40,407 bases of DNA from an uncultured SAR86 cluster bacterium (GTDB lineage Bacteria; Pseudomonadota; Gammaproteobacteria; Magnimaribacterales; AG-339-G14): assembly GCA_902536295.1 (NCBI GenBank), contig CACAWS010000009.1:1-40407 (forward strand). The letters run 5' to 3'. Below the pieces are notes generated by a model. That model had not been told where the DNA came from. It made no database searches and was given only the letters and a program-made list of their open reading frames with translations. This document shows, piece after piece, positions 14,955 through 23,855 of this stretch. The position numbers and the translations under genes were made by a program. The stretch's first letter is position 1. Each line of letters opens with the position of its first letter.

Positions 14955-15834
14955 AAATCAGCGCCTAGCTTGTATTGATATTGGTTCAAACGCGATTAAA
15001 TATAGACAGTATCGAATATCAACAAAAAAAAGAAAAGTTTTTGCTGAATTGGATACTTTTAAAAGGATATCAGTTAGGCTAGGCACCGACGCCTTCAAAT
15101 TCAAGAAAATTTCTTCCGAAACTGAGCAGAAATTATTAGAAAGCATAATTAAACTCAAAGACAAAGCGGATAAAAAAGATATAAAAATAATATCTGGAGT
15201 AGCTACCTCCGCTATGAGAACGGTTTCTAATGGACATAAAATTTGTAAAAAAATAACAAAAAAAACTGACATAGAAATTAAAATATTATCCGGAAACGAA
15301 GAGGCGCAGCTGTTAAATTTTTTTAATTACAAAAGTTTTAAAAAAGAAGAAACGGTAGTTGTAGACATTGGTGGTGGCAGTACCGAAATTTTTTATCAAG
15401 GAAATGGTAAAAATCTTGCCAAATCTTTTCCTCTTGGAGCGGTAAGAATTTTAGAAAAAAAAGATTCGCCTAAGCATTGGAATAATTTAAAAGAATGGCT
15501 TACTAAAATTCCATCTAAAAATATAAAAAATATAGTTGGAGTTGGAGGAAATGCAAGACTTATCAATGAGATTGTCAATAAACAAGATAGGAAATCTTCT
15601 AAAGATGAATTGAAAGCTTTAAAAAAGGAACTGAAGAACAAAAATTTTGATGAAAAAGTATCATTTTATTCTCTACCCGAGGATAGAGCCGATATTCTTG
15701 AATACGCTATTGCTATTTTTATAGAGATCATGGAATTTTTTCCTAACTCTTACCTGTTTGATAGTTCTTGGAATATTGTTGATGGAGTAATGGAAAAAGA
15801 ATTGCAAGAAAGTAAAAATATTCAGGCAGCTTGA
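14944..15834 (+). CDS. ppx: exopolyphosphatase / GppA family phosphatase (short form)
   Basis: A 296-residue member of the Ppx/GppA family (ASKHA fold), which releases phosphate from polyphosphate or hydrolyses pppGpp. The first phosphate loop is CIDIGSNAIKY (residues 10-20), the acidic SGNEEA near residues 116-121 carries the likely catalytic Glu, and the second loop is VVDIGGGSTEIF (139-150). E. coli Ppx is over 500 residues; this has only the two-lobed catalytic core, like many short homologues. It overlaps ppk2 by 11 bases on the same strand, and its last 13 bases overlap the end of phoR on the other strand. Polyphosphatase is favoured by the neighbour; guanosine pentaphosphatase is the alternative. 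Confidence 0.88.
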   Translation: MKNKNQRLACIDIGSNAIKYRQYRISTKKRKVFAELDTFKRISVRLGTDAFKFKKISSETEQKLLESIIKLKDKADKKDIKIISGVATSAMRTVSNGHKICKKITKKTDIEIKILSGNEEAQLLNFFNYKSFKKEETVVVDIGGGSTEIFYQGNGKNLAKSFPLGAVRILEKKDSPKHWNNLKEWLTKIPSKNIKNIVGVGGNARLINEIVNKQDRKSSKDELKALKKELKNKNFDEKVSFYSLPEDRADILEYAIAIFIEIMEFFPNSYLFDSSWNIVDGVMEKELQESKNIQAA

Positions 15835-17174
15835 AATGATTTTTCTTGATCGATCTTTATGTCGATAAAGAAAGTTGCGCCTTTAGGCTTATTCGACTCA
15901 ACTCCCAGCGAGTAGCCCATCATCAAAGCTAAATTTTTACTTATTGAAAGACCTAAACCTGTGCCACCTTTTTCCGTCGATCGACCTTTGTCTATTCTAT
16001 AAAATCTTTCAAAAACTCTTTCTTTATACTTTTTTGGCACGCCTTTGCCTTCATCTGATACGGATAGTCTTACATAACCTTTAGAAGAGAAAGATTCTTC
16101 TATATTTATGCAGGCTTTTTTAGGTGAATGCTTGATGGCATTACTTATGAAATTTGTCAAAATAATTTTTAAAGCAGCTCCATCGGCCATTACTTTAGTT
16201 TGCTTATTCAAATTATTTTGAACAACTAATTTTTTCTTATCTAAACTAGGTTTAAATTCTTCAATTAAATTTTTGGCAATTGAAAATGAATCTATAGATT
16301 CAATTGAAATCGGATATTCCCCTGCTTCCATGCTTGAAATTTTAAGTAAATCATTAACAATGGCTGTCATACGTTGTGATTGAGAAAATATTGCTTCTGT
16401 AAATAACTTGGCATTTTCATTGTCTTTGATTAATTTATTTTCAATTAAAGTTTCAGCATTGGCTTGAATGACACTAATTGGTGTTCTTAATTCATGAGAG
16501 ACATTGCCAATAAAATCTTCCCTCATTTTTTCAAAATTTTTAGATTTAGATATATCACTGAAAACAACCAACATTTCATCTCTAAAGTCATCTTTTTTAG
16601 CGCTGACCAGATAAACAGTCTTAATCGATATAGGGCCTGAAATCTCTCTAACTAGGTCTTTCTTATTCCAGGCTTTTTCGATAAATTTTTTAAATTGAGG
16701 GTAACTAATTTTTTCAAAGAGTTTATCGCCGATATTTAAGTCAGGAAAAAATTCTGAATTGATAGTTTTATTTAAATACAAAACTCTATATTTTTTATCA
16801 ACCAAAATAACTCCCTGTCCCATTTTTGATAACACGGAGCTAAATTGTTCAGTTTGTTTAGTGAAATAGACTAGGTCGTTTTCAACCTGACTAGATTCTT
16901 TAAGAAGCTCATTAAATATTTCTTCCGAAGCTACCTCTGGATCATCTACAATTTTTTTGGCAATCAACTGAGCAGCTGAATTTACTAATCTTTTAAAATA
17001 TTGATAGATGAAATAGGTTGCAACAATTGAGATAAGAAATAATAAACCGATACCTACGATTAGGTTTTCATTCAGAGAGAAGTCCTCTCTATTAAATATA
17101 GATCCAACCAAACTTACCGAAGATACAACTATTAATACCAACAGAAACAGTCTCAATTTTACCGAAAATTTCAT
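15822..17174 (-). CDS. phoR: phosphate regulon sensor histidine kinase PhoR
   Basis: A 450-residue inner-membrane sensor kinase that phosphorylates PhoB when phosphate is scarce. Two membrane segments (about residues 8-26 and 38-58) enclose only a short periplasmic stretch. A PAS-like domain follows (about 110-210), then HisKA with the phosphoacceptor His227 in SHELRTPIS, and HATPase_c with the N box NAIKHSPK, G1 box VSDEGKGVPKKY and G2 box GGTGLGLSI. This layout matches PhoR, which senses through the Pst complex rather than a large external domain. It starts directly after the phoB stop (TAAATG). The 3' end overlaps ppx. Confidence 0.93.
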   Translation of the reverse strand: MKFSVKLRLFLLVLIVVSSVSLVGSIFNREDFSLNENLIVGIGLLFLISIVATYFIYQYFKRLVNSAAQLIAKKIVDDPEVASEEIFNELLKESSQVENDLVYFTKQTEQFSSVLSKMGQGVILVDKKYRVLYLNKTINSEFFPDLNIGDKLFEKISYPQFKKFIEKAWNKKDLVREISGPISIKTVYLVSAKKDDFRDEMLVVFSDISKSKNFEKMREDFIGNVSHELRTPISVIQANAETLIENKLIKDNENAKLFTEAIFSQSQRMTAIVNDLLKISSMEAGEYPISIESIDSFSIAKNLIEEFKPSLDKKKLVVQNNLNKQTKVMADGAALKIILTNFISNAIKHSPKKACINIEESFSSKGYVRLSVSDEGKGVPKKYKERVFERFYRIDKGRSTEKGGTGLGLSISKNLALMMGYSLGVESNKPKGATFFIDIKIDQEKSFQAA

Positions 17175-17873
17175 TTATTCTGATTTATTAAAGAGATAGC
17201 CTTCTCCTCTAATTGTTTCTATTTTATCTCCATATTTTCCAATTTTTGATCTCAATCTTTTGATATGGGTATCTACAGTTCTAGTGGTGACATCGTTGTT
17301 ATAACCCCAAACCTTTTCAAGAAGATTATCTCTTGATTGAACTTTGTCAGCTTTCAATAAAAGATGTTTGAGTAATTTAAACTCTTTTGAAGTTAAAGAT
17401 ATTTTTTCATCGGACAAATAGACTTTATGCTTATTGTTATCTATTTTAAGATCTTCATACTCAACCAAATCTTTATCATTTGATTGCTTCTCTTTCGATG
17501 ATCTCTTCAGTATACCGCCAACGCGCAGTAACAACTCTCTGACGCTATAAGGTTTCACAACATAATCGTCAGCTCCTACTTCAAAACCCACCACTCTATC
17601 TACTTCCTCACCTTTAGCAGTCACCATAATAACTAAGATGTCTTTCAGGTTATCTGCAGCTCTAATGTGTCTACAAATATCTAAACCACTCATATCTGGC
17701 AGCATTAAATCAAGAATAACTAGAGAAATAGAATCATCATCCTCAAGAAACTTCATTGCCTCTTTACCATCAAGTGCTTTTGCAACTTTATAACCTTCAT
17801 TTTCAAAATTAAATGCAAGGGTTTGAAGTAAATCAGGTTCGTCTTCGACTAATAAAATTTTATCTTTGCTCAC
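17175..17873 (-). CDS. phoB: phosphate regulon response regulator PhoB
   Basis: A 232-residue OmpR/PhoB-family regulator. The receiver domain has the acidic pair E10-D11, phosphoacceptor Asp55 in VILDLMLPD, the Thr/Lys of MVTAKG and VKPYSVREL near residues 100-118. The C-terminal winged helix includes SLTSKEFKLLKHL, VWGYNNDVTTRTVDTHIKRLRSKIG and the final wing IRGEGYLF. Phosphorylated PhoB binds tandem 11-bp repeats like those at 14038-14070, 11813-11830 and 5941-5973. phoB is followed immediately by phoR. It lies 78 bases after sixA, with an AT-only stem in between. Confidence 0.95.
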   Translation of the reverse strand: MSKDKILLVEDEPDLLQTLAFNFENEGYKVAKALDGKEAMKFLEDDDSISLVILDLMLPDMSGLDICRHIRAADNLKDILVIMVTAKGEEVDRVVGFEVGADDYVVKPYSVRELLLRVGGILKRSSKEKQSNDKDLVEYEDLKIDNNKHKVYLSDEKISLTSKEFKLLKHLLLKADKVQSRDNLLEKVWGYNNDVTTRTVDTHIKRLRSKIGKYGDKIETIRGEGYLFNKSE

Positions 17874-17908
17874 GATCTAATTTTACAAGAAATAAATTTC
17901 AGTTGTTT

Positions 17909-17930
17909 AAAAAAACCGATTTGTTTTTTT
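17909..17930. terminator. weak hairpin between sixA and phoB
   Basis: AAAAAAAC pairs with GTTTTTTT (8 bp) around a 6-base loop and is followed by a T- and A-rich stretch. On the minus strand it follows sixA and precedes phoB, so it could partly separate the two units. The stem is almost all A-T, so the call is weak. Confidence 0.35.
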
Positions 17931-17951
17931 ATTTTTTATAAGATTTAAAAC

Positions 17952-18419
17952 CTAAGCTAAATCTTTCGGACTTGTAAGAAAATTTAACTCTCCTATTAAA
18001 GTATCAGGTTCAATTAAATCTATTTGGCAAATAGAACAAGTCTTTAAATACATAGTTTTGAATTTAAGCATCTCTTCTGCAACTTCAGAAATTGTTGGAT
18101 TGTGTCCAAAGATAACAATATGTTTTTCATGGTTATTTTCTAGAATTAAACTTTCGTAATCTTGTAAATTTGCATGATACAAATTATCAACTATGTTTAA
18201 TTTGGTCGGACCAAATTCTTTTTCAAAATATTTTGCAGTTGATAAAGCTCTGTTGGCTGGACTAGTAAAAAGAATGGGTGTCTCCTGAATATTCTCGAAA
18301 AACCACCGCGCCATTTTCGGTGCGTCTCTATTGCCTCTCTCGTTTAAAGGTCTATCAAAATCACTTAATGATGGGTCGGACCAAGAAGATTTTGCATGCC
18401 TTACTAAAGTTAAAAGCAT
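17952..18419 (-). CDS. sixA: SixA-like phosphohistidine phosphatase
   Basis: A 155-residue histidine phosphatase superfamily protein. The catalytic core LVRHAKSSW places the nucleophilic His at residue 8, with NERGNRDAP near residues 27-35 and the second His in IFGHNPTISE near residues 107-116. SixA dephosphorylates histidine phosphocarriers (ArcB and nitrogen-PTS proteins in E. coli). No ArcB or PTS gene is in the window, so the partner is unknown; PhoR just downstream is a tempting but unproven target. Its ATG overlaps the stop of a 37-codon membrane miniprotein gene (TAATG). Confidence 0.85.
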   Translation of the reverse strand: MLLTLVRHAKSSWSDPSLSDFDRPLNERGNRDAPKMARWFFENIQETPILFTSPANRALSTAKYFEKEFGPTKLNIVDNLYHANLQDYESLILENNHEKHIVIFGHNPTISEVAEEMLKFKTMYLKTCSICQIDLIEPDTLIGELNFLTSPKDLA

Positions 18420-18532
18420 TAAAAAAAATAGTCTATTAAGTAACTAATGACACCTAAAAATACGGTCACTGAGATCAACATGATCATTAATCCCTTCAGG
18501 TTAAATTTCTTATCCTCGTTTCTATCTGTCAT
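18419..18532 (-). CDS. 37-residue single-pass membrane protein coupled to sixA
   Basis: A small ORF with a charged N-terminus (MTDRNEDKKFNLKG) followed by one hydrophobic helix (about residues 15-35) and ending DYFF. Its TAA shares a base with the sixA ATG (TAATG), strong evidence of translational coupling. A similar layout, a polar head and one C-terminal helix, occurs in small gammaproteobacterial DUF proteins near sixA, but I cannot assign a family by eye. Its start is only 29 bases from the divergent infA start and no clear Shine-Dalgarno sequence is seen. Function unknown. Confidence 0.6.
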   Translation of the reverse strand: MTDRNEDKKFNLKGLMIMLISVTVFLGVISYLIDYFF

Positions 18533-18561
18533 AATAAGCTACATTAACATTAATTATTTAT

Positions 18562-18780
18562 ATGGCTAAAGAAGATTTGATTGAAATGGAAGGTGAGGTC
18601 ATCGACACCATGCCTAACACAACCTTTAAAGTGAAATTAGAAAACGACCATGTAATTACTGCCCATATTTCTGGAAAAATGAGAAAAAATTACATTCGAA
18701 TTCTTACTGGAGATAAAGTAAAAGTAGAAATGACTCCTTACGATTTAACCAAAGGAAGAATAACTTTTAGAGCCAAATAA
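18562..18780 (+). CDS. infA: translation initiation factor IF-1
   Basis: A 72-residue S1/OB-fold protein that binds the 30S A site during initiation. The sequence [45 protein letters not shown] and [12 protein letters not shown] covers the whole family at its usual length. It is convergent with clpA, with only one base between the stop codons. It is divergent from the 37-codon gene across 29 bases, which leaves little room for a conventional promoter plus leader, so transcription may be leaderless or start inside the neighbouring ORF. Confidence 0.98.
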   Translation: MAKEDLIEMEGEVIDTMPNTTFKVKLENDHVITAHISGKMRKNYIRILTGDKVKVEMTPYDLTKGRITFRAK

Positions 18781-18781
18781 A

Positions 18782-21043
18782 TTATTTCTTTGATTTCTCT
18801 TCAACTTTGCTAGTTTCGTGCTCTGAAAAAGCCACAACAATATCGTTGTTCTTCACTTTAACAGTCACCACTCCCCCCGAGCTAGATAAATCACCAAATA
18901 ATATTGATTCGGCGAGATTTTTTTTAATTTTATCTTGTATTAACCTTTGCATCGGTCGAGCACCAAGTTTTGCATCGTAGCCATTTTCGGCTAACCATTC
19001 TCTTGCATCCTTTTCCACTTCCAAAGTAACTTTTTTCTCATCAAGCTGAGCTTGAAGTTCAGTCAAAAACTTATCAAGTACAGTATGAATGACTTCCTTG
19101 CTTAAAGGGTCAAATGGAACAATGGCATCTAAACGATTTCTAAATTCTGGACTGAAAGTTTTTTTAATCACTTCAGTTCCATCAGTAGAATTATCCTGTT
19201 TTTGGAAACCCATTGATTCACGAGCCATTTCTTGTGCTCCAGAATTTGTCGTCATGATGATTACACAGTTTCTGAAGCTTGCTTTTCTACCGTTATTGTC
19301 TGTCAATGTTCCATGATCCATAACTTGAAGCAAAATATTAAATACCTCGGGATGAGCTTTTTCTATTTCATCAAGCAAAATAACTGAATGCGGATTTTTT
19401 GTAATAGCTTCTGTTAACAATCCTCCTTCATCATAACCGACATACCCTGGAGGTGCTCCTATGAGTCTAGACACTGTGTGCCTTTCCATATACTCAGACA
19501 TATCAAAACGAATTAACTCCACACCTAATAAGGAAGCAAGTTGTCTTGATACCTCTGTTTTACCAACTCCGGTTGGACCAGAAAATAAAAAAGAGCCCAT
19601 AGGTTTTTCTTCGTTACCAAGTCCAGCTCTTGATAGCACTATTGCGCTTGCAAGTTTTTCAATTGCGTTGTCTTGTCCAAAAATAACTCTTTTCAAATCT
19701 TCTTCTAATTTTCCTAAGGAAACTCTATCTTTTACCGATATACTTTTTTCAGGAATTTTCGCTATTTGAGAAATGATTTTTTGTATATCTTGCTCGGATA
19801 CTGTCTTCCTTTTTGAAGAGGATAGACGAATCCTTGCGCCAGCCTCATCAATAACATCAATGGCTTTGTCTGGTAAAAATTTATCACGAATATGCTTTGC
19901 TGATAATTCAGCAGCAGCCTTAATGGAACCAGATGAATATTTTAATTGATGGTGCTCTTCAAATTTATTTTTCAACCCTTCTAATATTTTGATAGTCTCT
20001 GCAACCGAAGGTTCGTCTAAATCAACCTTTTGAAACCTTCGGGATAAAGCTCTGTCCTTCTCGAAGACTGTTCGATATTCTTTAAAGGTGGTCGATCCAA
20101 TAAACTTGACATTGTTTTTACCTAAAACTGGTTTCAATAAGTTTGAAGCGTCCATCACCCCACCGGAGGTAGCTCCAGCGCCTATGATTGTATGTATCTC
20201 GTCAATAAACAAAATAGAGTTATCTATTTTGGAAAGTTCTTCTAATATGGTTTTTAATCTTTTTTCAAAATCACCACGGTATTTTGTTCCAGCCAATAAA
20301 GAACCCATATCCAATGAAAAAATTTGAGAATTTTTAAGAGTTACAGGGACTTTATTCTCAACAATATTTTTTGCAAGTCCTTCAATTAAAGCAGTTTTCC
20401 CAACCCCAGATTCTCCAACTAAAATTGGGTTATTTTTACTTCTTCTCGCTAAAATCTGGGAAATTCTAACCAACTCATCTTCCCTACCTATGATCGGGTC
20501 GATTCTACCCTCTTTTGCTTCCTCATTTAAATTGAGAGCAAATTTTAAAATATTTGATTCTTCTTGATTTTGAGTAAATTCCTCATCTTTAATTTCAGAA
20601 TTGTCCTCATTTATTTTGCTAGTTTCTCCGTGACTTAAATAAGAAACTGCATCCAATCTAGTCATGCCCTGTTTTTTCAATAGAAAAACGCTATGACTTT
20701 CTTTTTCACTAAACAATGCGACTAGAACATTAGCTCCTGATACCTCATTCGCTCCTGTCGATTGCACGTGAAAAACAGCTCTTTGAATAACTCTCTGATA
20801 GCTTAAAGTCGGTTGAATTTCTTTAGACTCTGTATCTGTTTTTGGAGAGTTATTTTCTATAAAGTCGGAAAGTTCTTTTCTTAAAACTTCCACATCAACA
20901 TTGCATGAGGCTAAAACGTTTAAAGCATCTTCGTTATCTAAAAGAGATAACAATAAGTGTTCAGTCGTCACAAACTCATGTTTTTCAGCATGAGCTTTTT
21001 TAAAAGAATTATTCAAACAAGTTTCTAAATTTTTTTCCAACAT
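18782..21043 (-). CDS. clpA: ATP-dependent Clp protease ATP-binding subunit ClpA
   Basis: AAA+ unfoldase that feeds substrates, including N-degron proteins brought by ClpS, into ClpP. The 753 residues contain a double Clp-N repeat (1-145), AAA-1 with Walker A GESGVGKTALIEG and Walker B ILFIDEIHT, and AAA-2 with Walker A GPTGVGKTEVSRQ and Walker B VILLDEIEKAHP. The C-terminal D2-small domain ends in a Lys/Glu-rich tail. E. coli ClpA is 758 residues. The absence of a long coiled-coil middle domain separates it from ClpB and ClpC. clpS ends on the first base of the clpA start (TAATG), so the two are coupled. Confidence 0.98.
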   Translation of the reverse strand: MLEKNLETCLNNSFKKAHAEKHEFVTTEHLLLSLLDNEDALNVLASCNVDVEVLRKELSDFIENNSPKTDTESKEIQPTLSYQRVIQRAVFHVQSTGANEVSGANVLVALFSEKESHSVFLLKKQGMTRLDAVSYLSHGETSKINEDNSEIKDEEFTQNQEESNILKFALNLNEEAKEGRIDPIIGREDELVRISQILARRSKNNPILVGESGVGKTALIEGLAKNIVENKVPVTLKNSQIFSLDMGSLLAGTKYRGDFEKRLKTILEELSKIDNSILFIDEIHTIIGAGATSGGVMDASNLLKPVLGKNNVKFIGSTTFKEYRTVFEKDRALSRRFQKVDLDEPSVAETIKILEGLKNKFEEHHQLKYSSGSIKAAAELSAKHIRDKFLPDKAIDVIDEAGARIRLSSSKRKTVSEQDIQKIISQIAKIPEKSISVKDRVSLGKLEEDLKRVIFGQDNAIEKLASAIVLSRAGLGNEEKPMGSFLFSGPTGVGKTEVSRQLASLLGVELIRFDMSEYMERHTVSRLIGAPPGYVGYDEGGLLTEAITKNPHSVILLDEIEKAHPEVFNILLQVMDHGTLTDNNGRKASFRNCVIIMTTNSGAQEMARESMGFQKQDNSTDGTEVIKKTFSPEFRNRLDAIVPFDPLSKEVIHTVLDKFLTELQAQLDEKKVTLEVEKDAREWLAENGYDAKLGARPMQRLIQDKIKKNLAESILFGDLSSSGGVVTVKVKNNDIVVAFSEHETSKVEEKSKK

Positions 21044-21393
21044 TAATCTTCCTCTTCTACAGGTTCTATTTCACTTATCAAGGGATGTTCATTTTGCTGA
21101 GAAAAATTATTAATTTGCATTGATTTAGTCTCTGCTACTTCCCTAGTAAAAACTCCGCAAACTCCTTTTCCCTTAGTGTGTACGGCCAACATGACTTGAG
21201 TGGCTTTTTCTTTATCGAATCCAAAAAAATTTTGAAGAACATAAACAACAAATTCCATAGGCGTGTAATCATCGTTGAGTAAAATAACTCTATACAATGT
21301 TGGTTTTTTTAATATCGGATCTACTGTTTGAGTGGCGAGAGACGATCCTCCCTCAAAATCATTTTCATTTGAGTTGGATACGAAAAAAGTCAT
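21043..21393 (-). CDS. clpS: ClpS, N-degron adaptor of ClpAP
   Basis: A 116-residue adaptor that binds proteins with destabilising N-terminal residues and delivers them to ClpA. A flexible N-terminal tail (about 1-30) precedes the core: [20 protein letters not shown] forms the pocket, followed by [23 protein letters not shown]. It lies 1 base downstream of icd and is coupled to clpA by TAATG. The cold-shock-like cspD gene that accompanies this pair in Pseudomonas is missing here. Confidence 0.97.
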   Translation of the reverse strand: MTFFVSNSNENDFEGGSSLATQTVDPILKKPTLYRVILLNDDYTPMEFVVYVLQNFFGFDKEKATQVMLAVHTKGKGVCGVFTREVAETKSMQINNFSQQNEHPLISEIEPVEEED

Positions 21394-21394
21394 T

Positions 21395-22681
21395 CTAAGA
21401 TTCCATGTATTTAAAATATTCTGTTGTCATGCCGTGATTTATTTCGTCAGCAAACTCTGAACATTTTAATAAAGTTGCATCTTTCATCAATCTTTCTAAA
21501 TCATAAGTTACTAACTTATTCTTTATTGCCCATCTTACGCCTTTTAAAATATTGTCAGCGGCTTCTTTCCAACCCAAATATCGCATCATCATCTCGGCTG
21601 ATAAAATTAATGAAGAAGGATTAACTTTGTCTTGTCCTGCGTATTTAGGAGCCGTTCCGTGGGTAGCTTCGAATAAAGCTACACGTTCACCTATATTTGC
21701 CCCTGGAGCCAAACCTAAGCCTCCAACTTTTGCTGCCAAAGCGTCTGAAATAAAGTCTCCGTTTAAATTCATCGTTGCAATAACATCATAGTCTAAAGGT
21801 CTAATTAAAATTTGTTGAAGAAAGTTATCGGTAATAATGTCTTTCAAAATAATTTGTTTTTTTGTATTCGGATTTACAAATGACATCCAGTCTCCGCCAT
21901 CCAAAGAAGTAGCTCCATATTCTTTCTCAGCTAATTCATATGCCCATTTCTTAAAAGCGCCTTCAGTAAACTTCATAATATTGCCTTTATGCACAATACT
22001 CACTGACGCTCTGTCATGTTCAATTGCATAATCAATTGCTTTACGAACAAGTCTTTCAGTCCCTTCTCGAGATATATTTTTTACTCCAATACCACAATTG
22101 TCTTCAAATCTAATATTTTCAACTCCCATTTCATTTGAGAGAAAATCAATTATTTTCTTTGCTTCTTTAGAGTTTGCTTCAAATTCAATCCCAGTGTAGA
22201 TGTCTTCTGAATTTTCTCTAAAAACAATCATGTCTGTATTTTGAGGGTATCTCACGGGTGAAGGAACACCCTCAAAATAAGTAATTGGCCTTTGGCAAAG
22301 AAATAAATCTAATTTTTGTCTTAAAGCCACATTAAGAGATCTGATACCTCCACCAATAGGCGTTGTCAAAGGACCCTTTATTCCAATTGAATATTCTTTT
22401 ATTGCGTCTATTGTTTCGTCGGGCATCCAAGTGTCTTCGCCATAAGTTTTCACAGATTTTTCACCGCAATAAACTTCCATCCATTCAATTTTTTTATTTT
22501 CACCGTAAGCAGTTTTCACAGCATGGTCAACAACTTTTATTGTTGCTGGTGTTATATCAGTACCAATTCCATCCCCTTCAATAAAAGGAACTACTACGTG
22601 ATCTGGGACAATCATCTTTCCATTTTTATCAAAAGATATTTTTTCTCCAGTTTTTGGGGTGATTATATTTTTATATTTCAT
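21395..22681 (-). CDS. icd: isocitrate dehydrogenase, NADP-dependent
   Basis: Oxidatively decarboxylates isocitrate to 2-oxoglutarate in the TCA cycle. The 428-residue homodimeric bacterial type carries [28 protein letters not shown], which holds the isocitrate-binding and potential AceK phosphorylation serine. It also has [14 protein letters not shown], the metal-site segment [21 protein letters not shown], and the cofactor region [20 protein letters not shown], where the HGTAPKYAG wording is that of NADP enzymes. With isocitrate lyase (aceA) 2.5 kb away on the other strand, this enzyme competes at the glyoxylate branch point. It is divergent from mnmA across 71 bases. Confidence 0.97.
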   Translation of the reverse strand: MKYKNIITPKTGEKISFDKNGKMIVPDHVVVPFIEGDGIGTDITPATIKVVDHAVKTAYGENKKIEWMEVYCGEKSVKTYGEDTWMPDETIDAIKEYSIGIKGPLTTPIGGGIRSLNVALRQKLDLFLCQRPITYFEGVPSPVRYPQNTDMIVFRENSEDIYTGIEFEANSKEAKKIIDFLSNEMGVENIRFEDNCGIGVKNISREGTERLVRKAIDYAIEHDRASVSIVHKGNIMKFTEGAFKKWAYELAEKEYGATSLDGGDWMSFVNPNTKKQIILKDIITDNFLQQILIRPLDYDVIATMNLNGDFISDALAAKVGGLGLAPGANIGERVALFEATHGTAPKYAGQDKVNPSSLILSAEMMMRYLGWKEAADNILKGVRWAIKNKLVTYDLERLMKDATLLKCSEFADEINHGMTTEYFKYMES

Positions 22682-22710
22682 ATTTATTTTTAAAAATTTG
22701 GGAAAATCTT

Positions 22711-22716
22711 ATTGTA
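22711..22716 (-). promoter_or_regulatory. candidate extended -10 promoter element for icd
   Basis: On the minus strand TGATACAAT gives TACAAT preceded by the TGn extension. It would start transcription about 22 bases before the icd ATG. No good -35 is visible at normal spacing, which is acceptable for an extended -10 promoter. Confidence 0.35.
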
Positions 22717-22752
22717 TCATTTTAACCAGATTAACTTAAGAGCTAGGTATAA

Positions 22753-23832
22753 ATGGAGCAAGGAAAAAAAGTTTTAGTTGGAATTTCTGGAGGAGTAGAT
22801 TCTTCTGTTGCAGCAGCTTTGCTTAAAGATCAAGGCTATTCGGTGACCGGAGCGTTTATGAAAAACTGGGAAGACGATGACGGCACACCTTATTGTAGTG
22901 TTAAGGAAGATTTTTTAGATGCTGCCTCAGTTTGTAATATTCTAGATATAGACTTAATTGACTTGAATTTTTCAAAGGAATATAGAGAAAATGTTTTTTC
23001 ACATTTCATCGAAGGCCTTGAAAAAGGAAGAACTCCGAACCCAGATATTTTTTGTAATTCTTTTATAAAATTCAAAGAATTTTTTAATTATGCGAAGCAG
23101 AATAATTTTGATTTTATTGCAACAGGTCATTATTGTGATTTAGAAAAAAATGCCCTTGGAGAATTCAATTTAATTAAGGCAATCGACGATAACAAAGATC
23201 AAACTTACTTTCTTGGAGATATAAAAAAAGAAGTATTAGAACATTGCTTATTTCCTTTGGGAAAGCTATTGAAAAAAGATGTAAGAAAAATTGCTGAAGA
23301 TAGAGGCTTAGTAACTTTTAACAAAAAAGATAGTACAGGAATTTGCTTTATTGGAGAAAGGCCCTTCCCTGAATTTTTATCAAATTATGTGCCTTTGAAT
23401 CCTGGAGATATATTGGACGAAAATAATAAAAAAATAGGAACTCACAACGGTACTCATTTTTTTACATTAGGGCAAAGACAAGGTTTAGGAATTGGAGGCG
23501 TTAAAGACGCTGAGGAAAGACCATGGTATGTTGCCAAAAAGGACCATATAAAAAATATCTTAACTGTAGTTCAAGACAATTCTCATCCTATGTTATTCAA
23601 ATCAGAGTTGACTGTTAAAAACATCAATTGGCTCGTCAAAGATATTCCAAATTTAAATGCTGTATCTGCAAAAATAAGGTACCGTCAAAAAGATCAAGAT
23701 TGTATCGTTGAGAAAATTGACAATCATTGGTTGGTAACATTTAAAGAGCCACAAAGAGCAGTAACACCAGGGCAAATGATTGTTTTTTATAAAAATAATA
23801 TTTGTTTAGGCGGAGGAGAAATAGAGCAATGA
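22753..23832 (+). CDS. mnmA: tRNA-specific 2-thiouridylase MnmA
   Basis: Thiolates U34 of Glu, Gln and Lys tRNAs using ATP and a relayed persulfide sulfur. The 359-residue protein has the PP-loop GISGGVDSSVAA (10-21), a candidate nucleophilic Cys101 in NPDIFCNSFIKF and the catalytic Cys198 in STGICFIGERPF. The tRNA-recognition stretch AIDDNKDQTYFLG and the C-terminal beta-barrel (from about residue 290) are also present. Length is normal. It is followed after 23 bases by purB; hflD, which usually lies between them, is absent. Confidence 0.97.
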   Translation: MEQGKKVLVGISGGVDSSVAAALLKDQGYSVTGAFMKNWEDDDGTPYCSVKEDFLDAASVCNILDIDLIDLNFSKEYRENVFSHFIEGLEKGRTPNPDIFCNSFIKFKEFFNYAKQNNFDFIATGHYCDLEKNALGEFNLIKAIDDNKDQTYFLGDIKKEVLEHCLFPLGKLLKKDVRKIAEDRGLVTFNKKDSTGICFIGERPFPEFLSNYVPLNPGDILDENNKKIGTHNGTHFFTLGQRQGLGIGGVKDAEERPWYVAKKDHIKNILTVVQDNSHPMLFKSELTVKNINWLVKDIPNLNAVSAKIRYRQKDQDCIVEKIDNHWLVTFKEPQRAVTPGQMIVFYKNNICLGGGEIEQ

Positions 23833-23855
23833 TTTATGTATAATTGCTGAGCTTA

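Noticed and set aside
23844-23855. TTG start for purB
   Set aside because: An ATG follows 12 bases later and gives the normal PurB N-terminus; the extra residues have no counterpart in the family.
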